In this document: one piece after another, positions 22,701 through 35,515 of the stretch
Position numbering within the stretch: the first letter of the stretch is position 1
Layout: every line of letters begins with the position of its first letter
Origin: Epiperipatus broadwayi
Taxonomy: Eukaryota > Onychophora > Udeonychophora > Euonychophora > Peripatidae
Assembly: GCA_028023455.1 (NCBI GenBank)
Contig: JAQFVV010006256.1
Coordinates: 744,001-808,000 of the forward strand
DNA length: 64,000 bases
Reading direction: 5' to 3'
Notes under the pieces: generated by a model
What the model saw: the letters and a program-made list of their open reading frames with translations, nothing else
Database searches by the model: none
What the model was told of the DNA's origin: nothing
Program-made: the position numbers and the translations under genes

Positions 22701-25700
22701 GTGATATGAAAATATTTAGTTAAGGACAGATAGATGAATAAAGATACATACATTTATTATATTATATATATTTTTTGTGTGTTATTTTCCCAGTTGAGGA
22801 AAAATGTAATATTAAATATCGTTTATCTAGACAGAGAAAGAGAGAGAGATATTCATCTCTCGCACTTTTAAATAGATTTTAATATTTTATTGAAAGGTAA
22901 ACAAACAGACCAAAATTTGTCAAAGATATACTATAATGACACAATTGTTTTATTATATGAAATATTTGATATAAGCATTTTGCATTTATTAAATTTTGCC
23001 TATGAATTAGCATGTCCACTTTAAATATAAAATGTAGGCTAATCTTCATTGTCTACGTGTGTATTGCTTGCTGTAACAAAAGTATTGTTATTATTTTTTA
23101 AAAAAATAGTTAATGGTCATTTGACTTATATGTTGGTTTGCTTAATACACTAATAGTTTCTGCATTGTGAAATGGAATATTTATGTTTCCACTTTTATTA
23201 TTAGAATTATTTTATCTTGCTATTGTATTGATAAGGATTCGTCACAGCTTTCAGATGATAATAATGGCATCAAATATAATATCATTAATATTAATATTGT
23301 GCATGGGTAGATGAAGAATTCTCCCATTGCTGATTCCATGAAATCAATAGTTAGTGCTTAGTTAGCATAGTTAATCCCAAGAGAGGATGATATCCATGGT
23401 CTGAATTCTATTTCCCTGTGATGAGACAATGCCTATACATTTGTACCTAGGAAAAGGTATTAGAATTGGCCATATTATTGTACAACTATCATGTTGTTTT
23501 GTAGAGCCTCCCTTTATTGTTTGATCCCTCATGATGTTATGTAGTTAGTTGTCTACCGTGTATGGTAAGTTTTAGTATTTTAAAATTAAATAACAAGGAT
23601 ACAATAAAGTTAGATTCAGGGACACTGGTTTATCTATAGTTTGCCTAATTGGAATAGTGTTTTTATGATGTTGTCGGATCTTCATCAGTTTATAAACAAA
23701 CCAACCAAAACTTACTAGTGATTGTAAAACTTCTATATGAAAGAGCAAGAGATACACATGGACAATGCTGATTTATTTTCATCAAGCAGTGATTTGCTGA
23801 TGGATCGGTAAGATAGGTTAACAATTAGAAGGATTATGTTGTGGACATAGGCAATGTTTTGGTGTCATGGATGTATTTGACTTCTGATGTCTGTCCCCAC
23901 ATTAATACAATAAATCTCTTCATAGTGAATAATAATAATTGTTAATTGTGCTGAATATGATAATTGTCCATATCATATTCTGATAAATGAAATAGCTATA
24001 GTATAATACACTACTTTATAACTTTGAGTTTAGATTTTAAAATTTGCACATATCCCAAAGATTTGAATATACTCGTTTTATAATTTGAGTGCTAATTTAG
24101 TTTAAATAAAATTAAACCCTCCTATTCTATAAGATAAGAGAAACATAGCCAATAATGATAATGATACTATGAATATCACTGTACTAGTTTATCTTATATA
24201 CTATGTGTGTAGTTGATGGGATATAAATTATTTTCCATACCTGATTTTATATAATGTCCCTGTCTTATTTCATGCAATGTGTCTGAAATAAATTTGTAAA
24301 TAGTGTAAATAAATCTTGTTATGTTAAAAATTTATTTAGTAGTCTGTAGTCTTATTGTTAATCACTATACACATTATTATTGTTATTGCTATCGACATGT
24401 CATTTGATTATATTGAAATCATCATCAACCAATATAGTATATTTAGCTATATGTTAGTATACCAGAATAATTTTGTTAAGCACTATAGTTTAAGAGTACA
24501 TCTAAGGTATCATCACTTAATAATCACAATATTATTAACCTAGAGTGCATATTATTTTAAGTGGTATACTAAAAGATAAACACTTAATGTTGATTTAATC
24601 AGTTTATTTGAATCTGCAGATCTATCAGTCACCAATCTTGATCACATTGCTCATAATTATTTGAGAAAAGGAAGTTAGAAAGTTGTGTTTAGTTATTAAA
24701 AAGTTGTTCATATTTCTTGAAGCTTAAAGTTTATAATAATTATGGAGTTTATAAAGTTTCTTTGGAATTGCTAAATGTTGTTTGTTAATTCGATTTTGTA
24801 TTAAGAGCTGTTTTGTGCATTATATTTGGGTAGTAGCAAAATCCCTCTCACTGACCCAAGTATATCTTGTATAACAATCTTTAAGTTGTTGGAACCCTGA
24901 GAAGAATAAGTTATTAATTTGCAATGTAGAATTTGAATTTATGGTAAATTTTATATCTAGTTATTTATTGTAGTTGGATTTGAGTTATGTTATATTCATT
25001 GTTTTATAAAAGTCAACCAAACTTTAAGGTGTAAATTGCTTCTTTTGTCTTAAAATGTATAGCTTGTTTTGACTTTATGGTGAATATTCTGGTTTTGTTA
25101 AGCTTGGAATCCTTATTTTATTTAGTTTATCTTATTATCATTTAATTCAATATCAGTTTATAGTTCTGGATATCATCTTCCATCATCATCATTATTCTCA
25201 TCTGTCATCTCAATCTTTCTTTATTTCTTCATTCTTATTTCATCCTAATTCATTATCATAATTAATTCACCATTCACTAGCTCTTATTTCATTATCATCT
25301 TAATCATTCATTAACTCTTATTCTATCATCATCTTAATCATTTGTTATTCTCATACACCTTAGTTCTTTTTTCTTCCTTCTCAGACTCATTTTATTTTAT
25401 TATTTAATTATTACTTATTTTCATCATCCATTTAGTTATCTACATCTTAATTTATTTATAACTTAATTTATAATTTTAATCTCATATTCAGTCCATAGAT
25501 CTGATTATTATTTGTTTATTGGTTTGACGAATATTAAATTTAGTTCATAACATTTGGTTTGTGGATTTTAAAGCTAGTTTGACCAGAAGTTATTATCTTC
25601 ATTAATCACTTTGTAATCTTCTTTAGATTTATAGTTTCATGCTAGCTTAGTTCGAAAGAAATCATCTCTTTAGTTTAACATTTCTTTTTATGCTTATATT

Positions 25701-26075
25701 CTCGATGATTCGGGTAGTGAAGGTTACAAAGGTGAATTTAGTGCCTAAAATGTGGAGTTTGATTAGTTACAATTTCTAGTCATTCTAAAGAGAAGGTTAC
25801 AATATATTGTGAATAATTATTTATTTCTTCTTATGCTGATTGCAGGATACCTAAATGTTAACAAGAATTTAGCTAGGTTCAACTCATTAAAAAATTTACA
25901 TGTATGAAATGATCATGCAACAAAATTTAAGACAATTTAATAATAATAAAAATACTATAAATGTTTAATTTATACAAGATATAACTATATAAAAAAAGAG
26001 AAAATGGAATAATTTTTTTGTGTAATTACTTTATTTTATATATATATTTTACTTTTAAAAAAAAATAAACAAAAA
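19788..26075. other. AT-rich DNA, no gene seen
   Basis: No genes or element boundaries recognised. Short TG and TA dinucleotide runs occur near 20840-20865 and an AG run near 22836-22848. 25150-25460 is a low-complexity stretch rich in TCAT/CATC on the plus strand and almost free of G. Confidence 0.6.
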
Positions 26076-26076
26076 G

Positions 26077-26290
26077 GAATTAAGATCTTTGCTTATGAAC
26101 TAATGTAGAAAAAGATTTTTTTATAAAAAAAACATGAAGAAATTAAGATATATGTTTATCAATTGCTGTATAAGAAAAATATTTTTTTTAAAAAATTCGT
26201 GAAAGAATTAAGATCTTTATCTCTGAAGAAGTTAAGTCTTACAAAAAAGTTGTTTATCAACTAATGTATAAATAAATAAAAATTTTAATA
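26077..26290 (+). repeat. Degenerate tandem repeat, three units of ~65-85 bp
   Basis: Each unit begins with GAATTAAGAT or a variant (about 26077, 26139, 26205) and contains TGTTTATCAA/TGCTTATGAA-like and A-rich segments. Units are diverged. Non-coding. Confidence 0.5.
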
Positions 26291-28530
26291 AAAATAATCA
26301 TTCTTGTAAAAAGAAACTGAATTGATCAAAACTTAACAGAAATTCCTAAGGTAGTCCATATGATTGGATAAAAGATTAATATCAGTTAAAAAAAAAAAAA
26401 ATATGTGAGCAATACAATTCTGTAGTTTTCAGTAAGTGAATTCAGAAGATAGAAGTTCAGCTTGGAAGTCTGATGCCAAATTGATATTATTCCTAGTTAA
26501 AAAATGATTTTTGAAAAGCAGTATATTATGATGCTTACAAAAACTATATGCTAAGCTTTTACTAAAAGCCAATCATTTTCCGACTCAACTATGTAATCAA
26601 TTTCATTAAAATTATGGCACTTAACTTATGTCAACTTGCAATGAAAATAACTGTTAAATTGGAAGCCTGGAGTTACAGAAAAAGAGAAAAAAAGCCAAAT
26701 GGATGAAAATAACCAATTGAGCAAACTACAAAAAATCTGGAATCAAGAGATTTCCTGAGCTACAACCTGAAAGATTTACCAAAAAAGACATTTAAATAGA
26801 CAATTACAAAAAGACTAAAAAAAATCCATGGTAAAATGAGATAATGTAGTCTATATATTTACATTTATAAATGTTATTTTATAGAGAATTGAAAATAATA
26901 AATAATTCTTTCTAATGGTTTTGTTAAAAATAAATTTTTTACTTACTTAGAATGTTATGGTAACAGCCTCATTTTCAAATAAATAAAAAAAAGAAGAAAG
27001 ATTAAATTATAGTTAGTTTTCTTTCTGTCTCCTGAAATTTTTTTTAAAATAAGAACTTATTATATAGGAACAGTTCATCTAAATTAAATGTTAAATAATT
27101 AAAAATAAAAAAGAAATAATAAGTATATGTGGAGTAAGAAGTTATTTGTATATAATGTGGATAGCCTTGATTATATATATATTAACCTTTGCGTTTATCA
27201 CATTATCATTTTTAAAGTTTTTATTATTATTTTATTTTAGCTTTTTTTTTTTTTTTTAAAAAAATAACTATTTCCGAAGTTACTTTTTTGATGTCTTCAT
27301 TCTTCTAGCTATCATATCTGTTTCATGAATTACCAATATCATAGAAATATGCTTTAATAAATTTGTTTTCCCAATAAAATTATTTAATAATAGACCAAAT
27401 TAAGAGTATATTTTCTCTTGTTCACAGTCTCTAGAGTTCTTGTGATTCCAAAGCTAGGTTGGACATAACAATATTTGCAATATATATGCATGAGTGCATA
27501 TGTGAGGACATGCAGATGAATGGTACTAAGATCATAAAACCAAATTTAAAGTCCACATGATTTTATTTCATAAATTTGATAATTAGTTTATTGATAGTCA
27601 GTACACTCATGTTACTTATGATGATTAGCACTGATAATAATGATCACAAAATTTTTGATATAGGATTAATTTTATAAATATTTTTAGGTTTATGTATGAT
27701 GCATGCAGATTGATAATTGCCTTTCTAATATGTTCTAAGTTTAGCTATATGATGATCAGCCTAAGATTTTACATTTTATTTTTTAAATCCATTTACAAAA
27801 AATGACTGTTGATTCTTGATAAATACTGCTGGGGATGCTATATTTATCATTTATAATCACTTATGTGTTGATTATATTTGCTTCCAATGCTGATTTTTTG
27901 TTCATTTTCTATGCTCAGTAAAAACAGGAACGTTTTGTTGATGCATTATTACTTTGCTTTTGAGGATGTTAAATGCATTATCCCTGATGTCCCTTTGTCT
28001 GTACCATTACATAAGATGACACATATTAGATACAAATAAACCTAGTATATATATAAAAAAATAATTTATAATTTAAAATATATACAGTAATTGCCATTGG
28101 TTATTAAATGTGCAATCATCAGGTACACATAAACAATATTAGCTGACAATAAGTCAGTATTTTATTTTTAGACTTACAAGCTTAATTATAAAAGTTTGTT
28201 ATTGTGGATTGTACAGGCGGATGTGCTAAGACTAATAATTAATATATTATGCATCAATCTAATGATTGTTTTTGGATAAACTAATGATATTGTCATAGTA
28301 AAAATCAATTGATAAAAAATGTTTCATTCATCTGATTATCAACAAAATAAATTACAATGAATGATATCCATCACTTCACAATTCATTGATTCACTTAAAT
28401 AATCAGTTTGAAAAAAATACAACAAAAAAAAAAAAATTAGAAAGTAGTAAAAAGATGAAATTTTAATTTTACACTTCACATTGCAATTGATCTCAAACTT
28501 GTGCTTGAAATTATAGGCAATAAATTAATA
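26291..28530. other. AT-rich DNA, no gene seen
   Basis: Nothing beyond homopolymer runs. A T/A switch point at 27243-27267 is a pure T-run followed by an A-run. Confidence 0.55.
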
Positions 28531-28544
28531 TAATTCAGATTATT

Positions 28545-29263
28545 AGCACAGACTTTCACACGACCCACCACTAACCACTCTATCTCATATCACTGATACA
28601 CCTGAACACATATATGTCAAAAAGATAAATAATCACCAATATTTGTATTTCATGCTAAACCAGCAATCATCAGTTGGTACAGATTATCATCTTTACACAT
28701 ATATGCAATAAATGCTCAGATATATATTAAGATAGCCAACCTTCATACTTTAATGGACAGATTTCAATCCACTCCACCCTCCAATCATCTATCCAATAGA
28801 AAATCTGATTATGGAATGCTCAAGGGCCACCCTGAGGCCAAGATTCTTGTCACACCCATGTTGACCTAAAGTCAATCTGACCCCTCATGTACAGGACATA
28901 ATCCATTTAATACATATACTGGCTTTTGAGCATTCCATCATCAGATTTTCAATTGGATGGACGGTTGAAGAGTTGGAGTGGATTGAAGCCTGTCCATTAA
29001 AGTATAAAGATTGGTTATCTTAATATATATCTGAGCACTTATTGCATATATGTGTAGAGATGATAATCTGGACCAACTGATGATTGCTGGTTTAGCATGA
29101 AATATGTATATTAATGATTATTTATCTTTTCAACATATATATGTTCAGGTGTACCAATGGTATGAGATAGTGTGGTTAGTGGTGGATCATGTGAAAGACT
29201 GTGCTCATATACCCTATATATTATATATATTGATACAGGTATATAATAAGCCTGTGTTTCAGT
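28545..29263 (+). mobile_element. Foldback element B
   Basis: Two long inverted arms (about 28545-28822 and 28925-29211) are closely similar, with a ~100-bp loop. Matching landmarks: GACTTTCACACGACCCACCA against GTGGTGGATCATGTGAAAG, and TCTGATTATGGAATGCTCA against GAGCATTCCATCATCAGA. The perfect 14-bp direct repeat TAATTCAGATTATT flanks it (28531-28544 and 29264-29277), as expected for a target-site duplication. A ~52-bp tail with a small hairpin (ACAGG / CCTGT) lies between the right arm and the right duplication. Both arms contain CTGATGA, a 4-bp stem-loop and GAAA (right arm 29077-29102). No protein is encoded. Confidence 0.8.
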
Positions 29264-29277
29264 TAATTCAGATTATT

Positions 29278-32200
29278 GTATCTTCTGTACTTTATCAACA
29301 TCACTTACATCATTAGAAGAAAAGGATTATTTTATTTTCATCTTAACGTATTTCTAATTTAAAAATACTAATACTGATGTTAATATTAACTTGAATTCTT
29401 CTAGCTATTTTCTTTTACATTTTATTGGACAAAAATAATATATTTGTTTATTATAAAAAACCTAAAGCTAAACTAGCCAATAATATAACTCTATTATTCA
29501 AAATTCAAAATTAAACAAGATTAGCCGAAACATAAAAAAAAACTAAAAAATTCTTAATACAATCAGTTTCATCACCAAAGCAGACTTCACAAGTGCAAAA
29601 AAATACAAAACACATTAACAAATGTATATTAATGAAATCTACACTTTTCACAATTACCTTCAATACACAAATGACTGTACTAAGAATTTTGTAGTTTAAG
29701 TTTTGGTTAGTCTTGTTTAATTTTGAATTTGGGGTAATTGAGTTGTTCCTTTACTGTACATTTTACTTTATTTTTAACTTAAGTCTTAATTTATATACAT
29801 AAATGTTTATATATACAAATGTGTAAGTTAAAAACTATACAATACTAAAAAGTATTTTATTTTTTTATTAATTATTTTTGTTGCTGTGTTAATATGTACA
29901 GTAAATATATTATAAATGTAGATGTATATACATACCATATATATATATAGTGTGTGTGTGTTAAAATGTCTGTATGTATATTTAATATATATATATTATA
30001 TAGTGTTAATACTATCTATGGATTTAGGTTATCCACTGAGATCTTGAAATCAAAAACTACCGATCACAACAAACCCATTGTATTGAAAATAAAACGTCCG
30101 GTATGAATTTAGATTAGCAAATGTATTTGAAATAATATTTTTTTAAACTTTTAATATTTTTTACTGATGAAACCTTATCAAAAATCACCAAAAAAAAAAA
30201 AAGGTTTTATAATTGCTAGCATTGGAATTATTTTCTGAGATTCAATAAAAAAAATTTTCAGTGTAATTTTGAAGGTTTTTTTTTTTTTAATGGAAGTAAA
30301 TCCAATTTCACATGTGGAGATATCAATTTTTTAATTTCATTAAAATTGGCTTGTTCTGATGTTTCTTATATCATTACTAGCATTACTAATAATTAAGTTT
30401 TTCCTCCTCTTCTTAGATTAAATTACTTTTTTTTTAAAAAAAAAAACAAAAAACATTAGCATTAGTTATGTTATTTTAATAGTATTTCCCCAATTTCTAA
30501 GGAGAACTTTCTGAAAATCAGTGTTGTGATAATTATATTATCTTCATCTTTTATATATTTATTTAGTCATTAAAATGATTTGAAAATAATTTGCAAAATT
30601 CATTATATTTAGTAAGTCAGAATGAATTAAAAATAATAATAAAAGCTCTCAAAAGTTAATTTTACAATTAACAAAAATAGAGTGGCTAGCTCTATAATGT
30701 TTGCTTTATTTCAGAAGCATTTTTTGTAAATTTGAGTAATCAATGATCATTAAAATTAGTGTTACATCTATACCTCCAATTAATTTTTGATTATTAGACA
30801 TCATCTGTAAAAAAAATGTTGAACTTGCACCTACACTCCAACAGCCATTTTTAATTTTTTTTATATTATGAAGTTAACACACTTGCTATGACTGAAACAA
30901 AACTATGGCTTCTTTTGATTATAGAATTATATTGATATAAATTTGAAAATAAATTCAAAAATCAATTTCATAACTACACAGCAAGCAATAATTAACAAGT
31001 ATATAATAACTGCTAGTTTTAAATAGCTCATTCATGTTGAACTATAAAAAAAATTATAAAATATAACAAAAGATAACAGCTTCTAAAAATACTTTTTGAG
31101 ATTTAAAAAAAAAAAAACTGTATTCAATTTTTAAATATATTTTTAATCTATATATATATTTTTAAAAAATTAATTGCGAGATTTCACTTTAGTATATGTA
31201 ATTTGTGTATGTATATATAATACAAATTATTTAAGTGAAATACAACTTTACCATTTTCTTCAAAAGCAGACATAAATTGTTATAGCTTTCTAAATAATTT
31301 TTTTAAAAAAAGAGTATTATAATTTTTTTAAAAAAAAAAAACGATTTTCAACATATGACCTGGATTTCATAAATTTATATTTAGAAAATTTCCTTTTCAA
31401 AATATGATATATTTATACTGTATAATAAATGAGAAATATAAATAATATTTTATTTTTAAAGCAACAACAAAAATGCTAATTACATATCTCAAAATACTGA
31501 TAAATAATTCAAAATATTTATTTAAATTGCAAATCCTAATTTTCACTTTAAATATAGCATTATTTATGTTTTAAGTAACCTGATATTAAAAATATTATCT
31601 ATAAATGAATTTACTTAAAGAGGTCAAAAAATAAGCATAGCATAATTATGTCAAACAAAACAAAAAATAATTGCACAATTTTAACTGTCAATTTTTCCTG
31701 AATATTATTACAAAGTATTATAATTCTAATTTGACCCTTTAGACACAGTATATTTCTAAAGTGTAGGATATTATGCTTAAGCTATTGATGGGCTTCACAT
31801 TGGTAGATAATGGAATGATCTTTAGATATGAAAATTAATTATGAATAAGTAATATATAGTACTTGACCAAAAGTATCTCTGCTGCTTTGTAAGATAAAAT
31901 GTTGATTTATCAAAGGCTAGATATTGTTTCTGAAACAAACAGACTTTGCTGTCTTATTATTTTTTTTATTGTCTTCAGTCATTTAATCTATAGGATCTGA
32001 TCATGAGGCTCTTATGCCATCTCCCAATAATATGATAATGAGATTCTGTGTTTATGCAACATAATTCCTTCATTTAATAAAATACCTAACAATTTTACCA
32101 ATTTTTTTGGGGCTCAAGTCCCTGAGAGTTAAAAAGATATTGGGACATGTTTAGTAAGACGGCAGTAATTCATTAATGAGTCACATTGGAACTGAATTTG

Positions 32201-32400
32201 AGACAGGAATTTAAAAATTACATGTTTAGATAAGCCTATTCAGAGATTCTCCTATCTAAATAGGGTCCATCTCACAAAGATTGATTGAGTTATCATGACA
32301 AGCAGATTATTCATTAAAGTAATAAAAATAATATTATTAGCTGTAATGGTAAACAAGAAAGCAGTGGTAATACTAAAGGTAAATATTATAATCTAATTTT
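29278..32400. other. AT-rich DNA, no gene seen
   Basis: Dinucleotide runs (TA and TG) near 29936-30000, A/T switch runs near 30431-30450 and 31315-31342. No protein motif or element boundary recognised. Confidence 0.55.
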
Positions 32401-32419
32401 TTTCTAAATATAGGCTTAT

Positions 32420-33190
32420 GGAATATGCAAAAGTTATTGAATACAAAGAGATGTCAAGGTTTAAGATCAATATAGCTTCTGTTAGTGAAATTCATCTTAC
32501 AAAGGAAGAACGTTTAATAGAACAGAAAGATGGCTACAAGGGTTTTTTTTGGAAGAGAAGATCTCAACCAGTGAAAAAATAATGCATGATGTTGGATTTG
32601 CTATAAAGTCTAATTTATTATTTTCTATTCTTGGAATTCTTTGAAGTATCAGTATAACGATAATGGTGTTAAACTTGGTTTGCACAATAGTACTAACACT
32701 CATTTTATTAGTACATATGCAGAGAATTCAGAAAATAGTTTTATTCCTGGCTGGATCATATTATTACTGCCATACCATTAAAAAATCAAATTTTATCTTC
32801 TTGAAGGTTTTAATGCATGTGTTGGAGCACATAGAAAACTTTGGTTGAAAATTGTTGGAAATAATAGAATTTGTGTTATAAACTTAAAAGGTCTTCTGTT
32901 GTTGAATTTTTGCATAATACAGAGACTGACTCCATAAGCATTTTATTTAGGCACAAAAATCATTACAAAAAAAGCATAGATGTAGCCACACTAAAAACAA
33001 TGGCATTTAATAGATTACATTATATTAGCATCAGAAATCAGCAGTTCATGTGTGAGCACTTACAAATAAAGATTTTTGATGGATTATAAATTAGTATTCT
33101 CAAAAGTTAACTGTTATTTTAATAACAGTTGCATTAAAAAAAGATCTTTATTCTAATCATAAGAAAATCAATGTACATTCTTTAGAAGTA
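32420..33190 (+). pseudogene. LINE endonuclease domain, decayed
   Basis: 5' part of a non-LTR retrotransposon ORF2, the apurinic-type endonuclease that nicks target DNA. Motifs appear in order in shifting frames: SEIHLTKEERLIEQKDGY and FFWKRRSQP near 32480-32570, GFNACVGAHRKLW near 32806-32846 (matching the GDFNARVG core, catalytic Asp position lost), and WHLIDYII near 33001-33024. Many stops and frameshifts. The RT half of what is probably the same element resumes near 37510 on the same strand, so about 4.3 kb has been inserted. Confidence 0.75.
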
Positions 33191-33999
33191 AGTGCTATAT
33201 ATATTGTTCCACCCAGCTGCATAATGATCATTAACATATATATATATTGTGCCGGTCACTCTATGAATGACTACACACAAGGTGGCTGTAGTTGAAGCTA
33301 CAGCTCAGTTATAGATATATTTACAATTATTAATTTATGTAGCTATGATATAAACAGTATAAAATGGATGAAGTTGTCTGTGTATATATTTCTTACCCAT
33401 ACACACTCAAGAATATTAACTCCCAAATTGTAAATTAACGCATAATATATTATATATGAATACAATATTTTTGTTTCATTTTATTTTAATAAATTTAAAC
33501 TGCCTACATTTATAATTTTATATCATTTTTTTTATATATTATTTTTTCTGTAAAAAGTTGTTTATGTGTTGGAACATGTTATAAAGGAAATAAAAATACA
33601 TAAAATAATTAAAAAGTAATTGTAAATGTTCCAACGCTTCTGTACTTTATTTTTAAATCATAAGATTTTCTATGTTAATGCATTAAGAAAAATCAGGTGG
33701 CCATTGTTTTACCAATTATAAAAATACGCTAATGTATTAATGGCCTTCCTGCTTGGCGCTCTTATTTTTACAAACAAAAGGGTTCAAAGAATTTGGACAT
33801 CAAGGCAAAGATAAAAAAATATTGTTTATTTGTTCTATAGCTAAGTTTAATTTTAATCAGTAGCAAAATAATTTTTCTTTGTATTTAAATTTGAAACTGA
33901 TGTTATCAGTATAGTGGTCTGAGTCGCCCCGATAAAATTAAATTAAAAGTAATATATAAAATCAATTAAAGATACATTCTTTAAAAGAAAACTATGTGA
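33191..33999. other. Insertion interior, no gene seen
   Basis: Lies between the LINE endonuclease part and the LTR-like block. CACCCAGCTGC near 33210, then AT-rich DNA; a GC-richer patch near 33735-33785. No motif recognised. Confidence 0.4.
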
Positions 34000-35515
34000 A
34001 TTATTTTTGGATCAATTAGTAACCAAGATAAAAGCTGGGGACAATGATTTGAAAGAAGGTAACCAAATTGACTATGTAATAGATGTGCTATATATACTGT
34101 TCACCAGGTGCAGGACAGTAATGGTAGGTATATTAAGAGTTCTTGCAGTCATATTATTCCAAGTTCTCTCAGATGTATTTTCTCCAATCTTCCAAGGTAT
34201 AATCAGAGAGATTTTCAAAGCAAGCTAAGCTCTTTGGTATATATTGTGTGATCGTTGCAGGTCATCTAGCCTTATATTTTAATCACTGCAAATGTTTCAT
34301 GACTCCAAATTAATGCAGAGGTTACTTACAAGAATATTACTGCTATGGATTACTGACCTAATAATTGAATGGTGATAGCTACAGTAAATATGGAGGAGAT
34401 TGGGATTGGTGAAATCTAGCAGTACTAACGAGCTCCTGTCGCTTCCAGTTATATGCTGCACTTGCCTCATATCCAGGCCACAATCTAGAAGACATGAACT
34501 GTTAAGAAAGAGCATAGAGCCGAGTCTCTATTGAATTCATTTCCAATAAAGTAAATAGCAGTGTTCATCTGATTGCCACAGCATTAACAAATTCAAGATG
34601 AAGATCATTTCTACATCAACTAGTGAGATAATTACAGGGTAGAAGCCCATTTCAATGCACCAGTCCAGCTCTGTCCAAGCCATTGAAATGTAGCCACCCA
34701 GGTCCAGCAGATATCGATGATGAAGATCGCCAAACCAACAGAATGAAAGAAAGAAGTTCAGAGACCCCAAGTCGGATGAAGTCTCAAGACACCGGAGGGT
34801 AAAATTTGTTTTAATCTTTTGATATTATTTTCTTAAATCCTACTTATATGTTTACATTATATATATCCATAACATGATTAAAATATAATTATGCCAGAGA
34901 TCTAGTTTATATGTCGGTAGTGCGTGTATGTTAAATCATTTATCCGATATATGCAGGATTCTTTAAGTTAGTCATTCTTCCACATTTAGTTTGAAAATGT
35001 ATAATTTTAAAATACCATTAAACTGTGGAATGAATGCAAAAATGAGCATACACATATGGACAAATATTTAATGATCTCATATTGCTTTTTGTATTGCCTA
35101 ATATATACGTATGGGTATAGAACTCACCACTTCATCCAAACATTTTTTATGAATTAAGGGGCAACGGGTTAAATAATATCTTATTTTCTTTTATTTGTGC
35201 AATTGGTGGTGGGATAATGGGGTTTAAGAAATGTTAATTGATATGTGTAATAAATATTTTATAACTTATTTTATTGTTGAGTGTTATATTTATTTTCTTT
35301 CATTTCCTAAAAATATAATAAAGTAAAAATATTTCCGAGAGCGGCTTTAACATTTCTTTTTATATAACCTGAGATAAGAGGGCTGAGCATAGCATAATGG
35401 GATATGACTTTATCGGGCTTTAGAAAGTTAGTATATGTTATGTAATGGGTTGGGGGTTGTATATCCTTCCAGTTGGAGATTTTCTCTGTCAGGGAGTGGC
35501 ACATATAGACGTGAA
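34000..35515 (+). repeat. LTR-like non-coding repeat block, copy 2
   Basis: Its 3' part (about 35200-35505) aligns with 7180-7495 in copy 1: GGGATATGACTTTATCGGG, TATATCCTTCC and CAGGGAGTGGCAC mark the same order and spacing. The central part (about 34540-34800) is GC-richer but carries no tandem array, unlike copy 1. Short open frames on both strands match no known family. It sits in the DNA that splits the LINE pseudogene, so it is younger than that LINE. Confidence 0.5.

Noticed and set aside
32497-33089. Three short open frames (61-72 codons) on both strands
   Set aside because: They are fragments or shadows of the decayed LINE endonuclease, which is described as one pseudogene.
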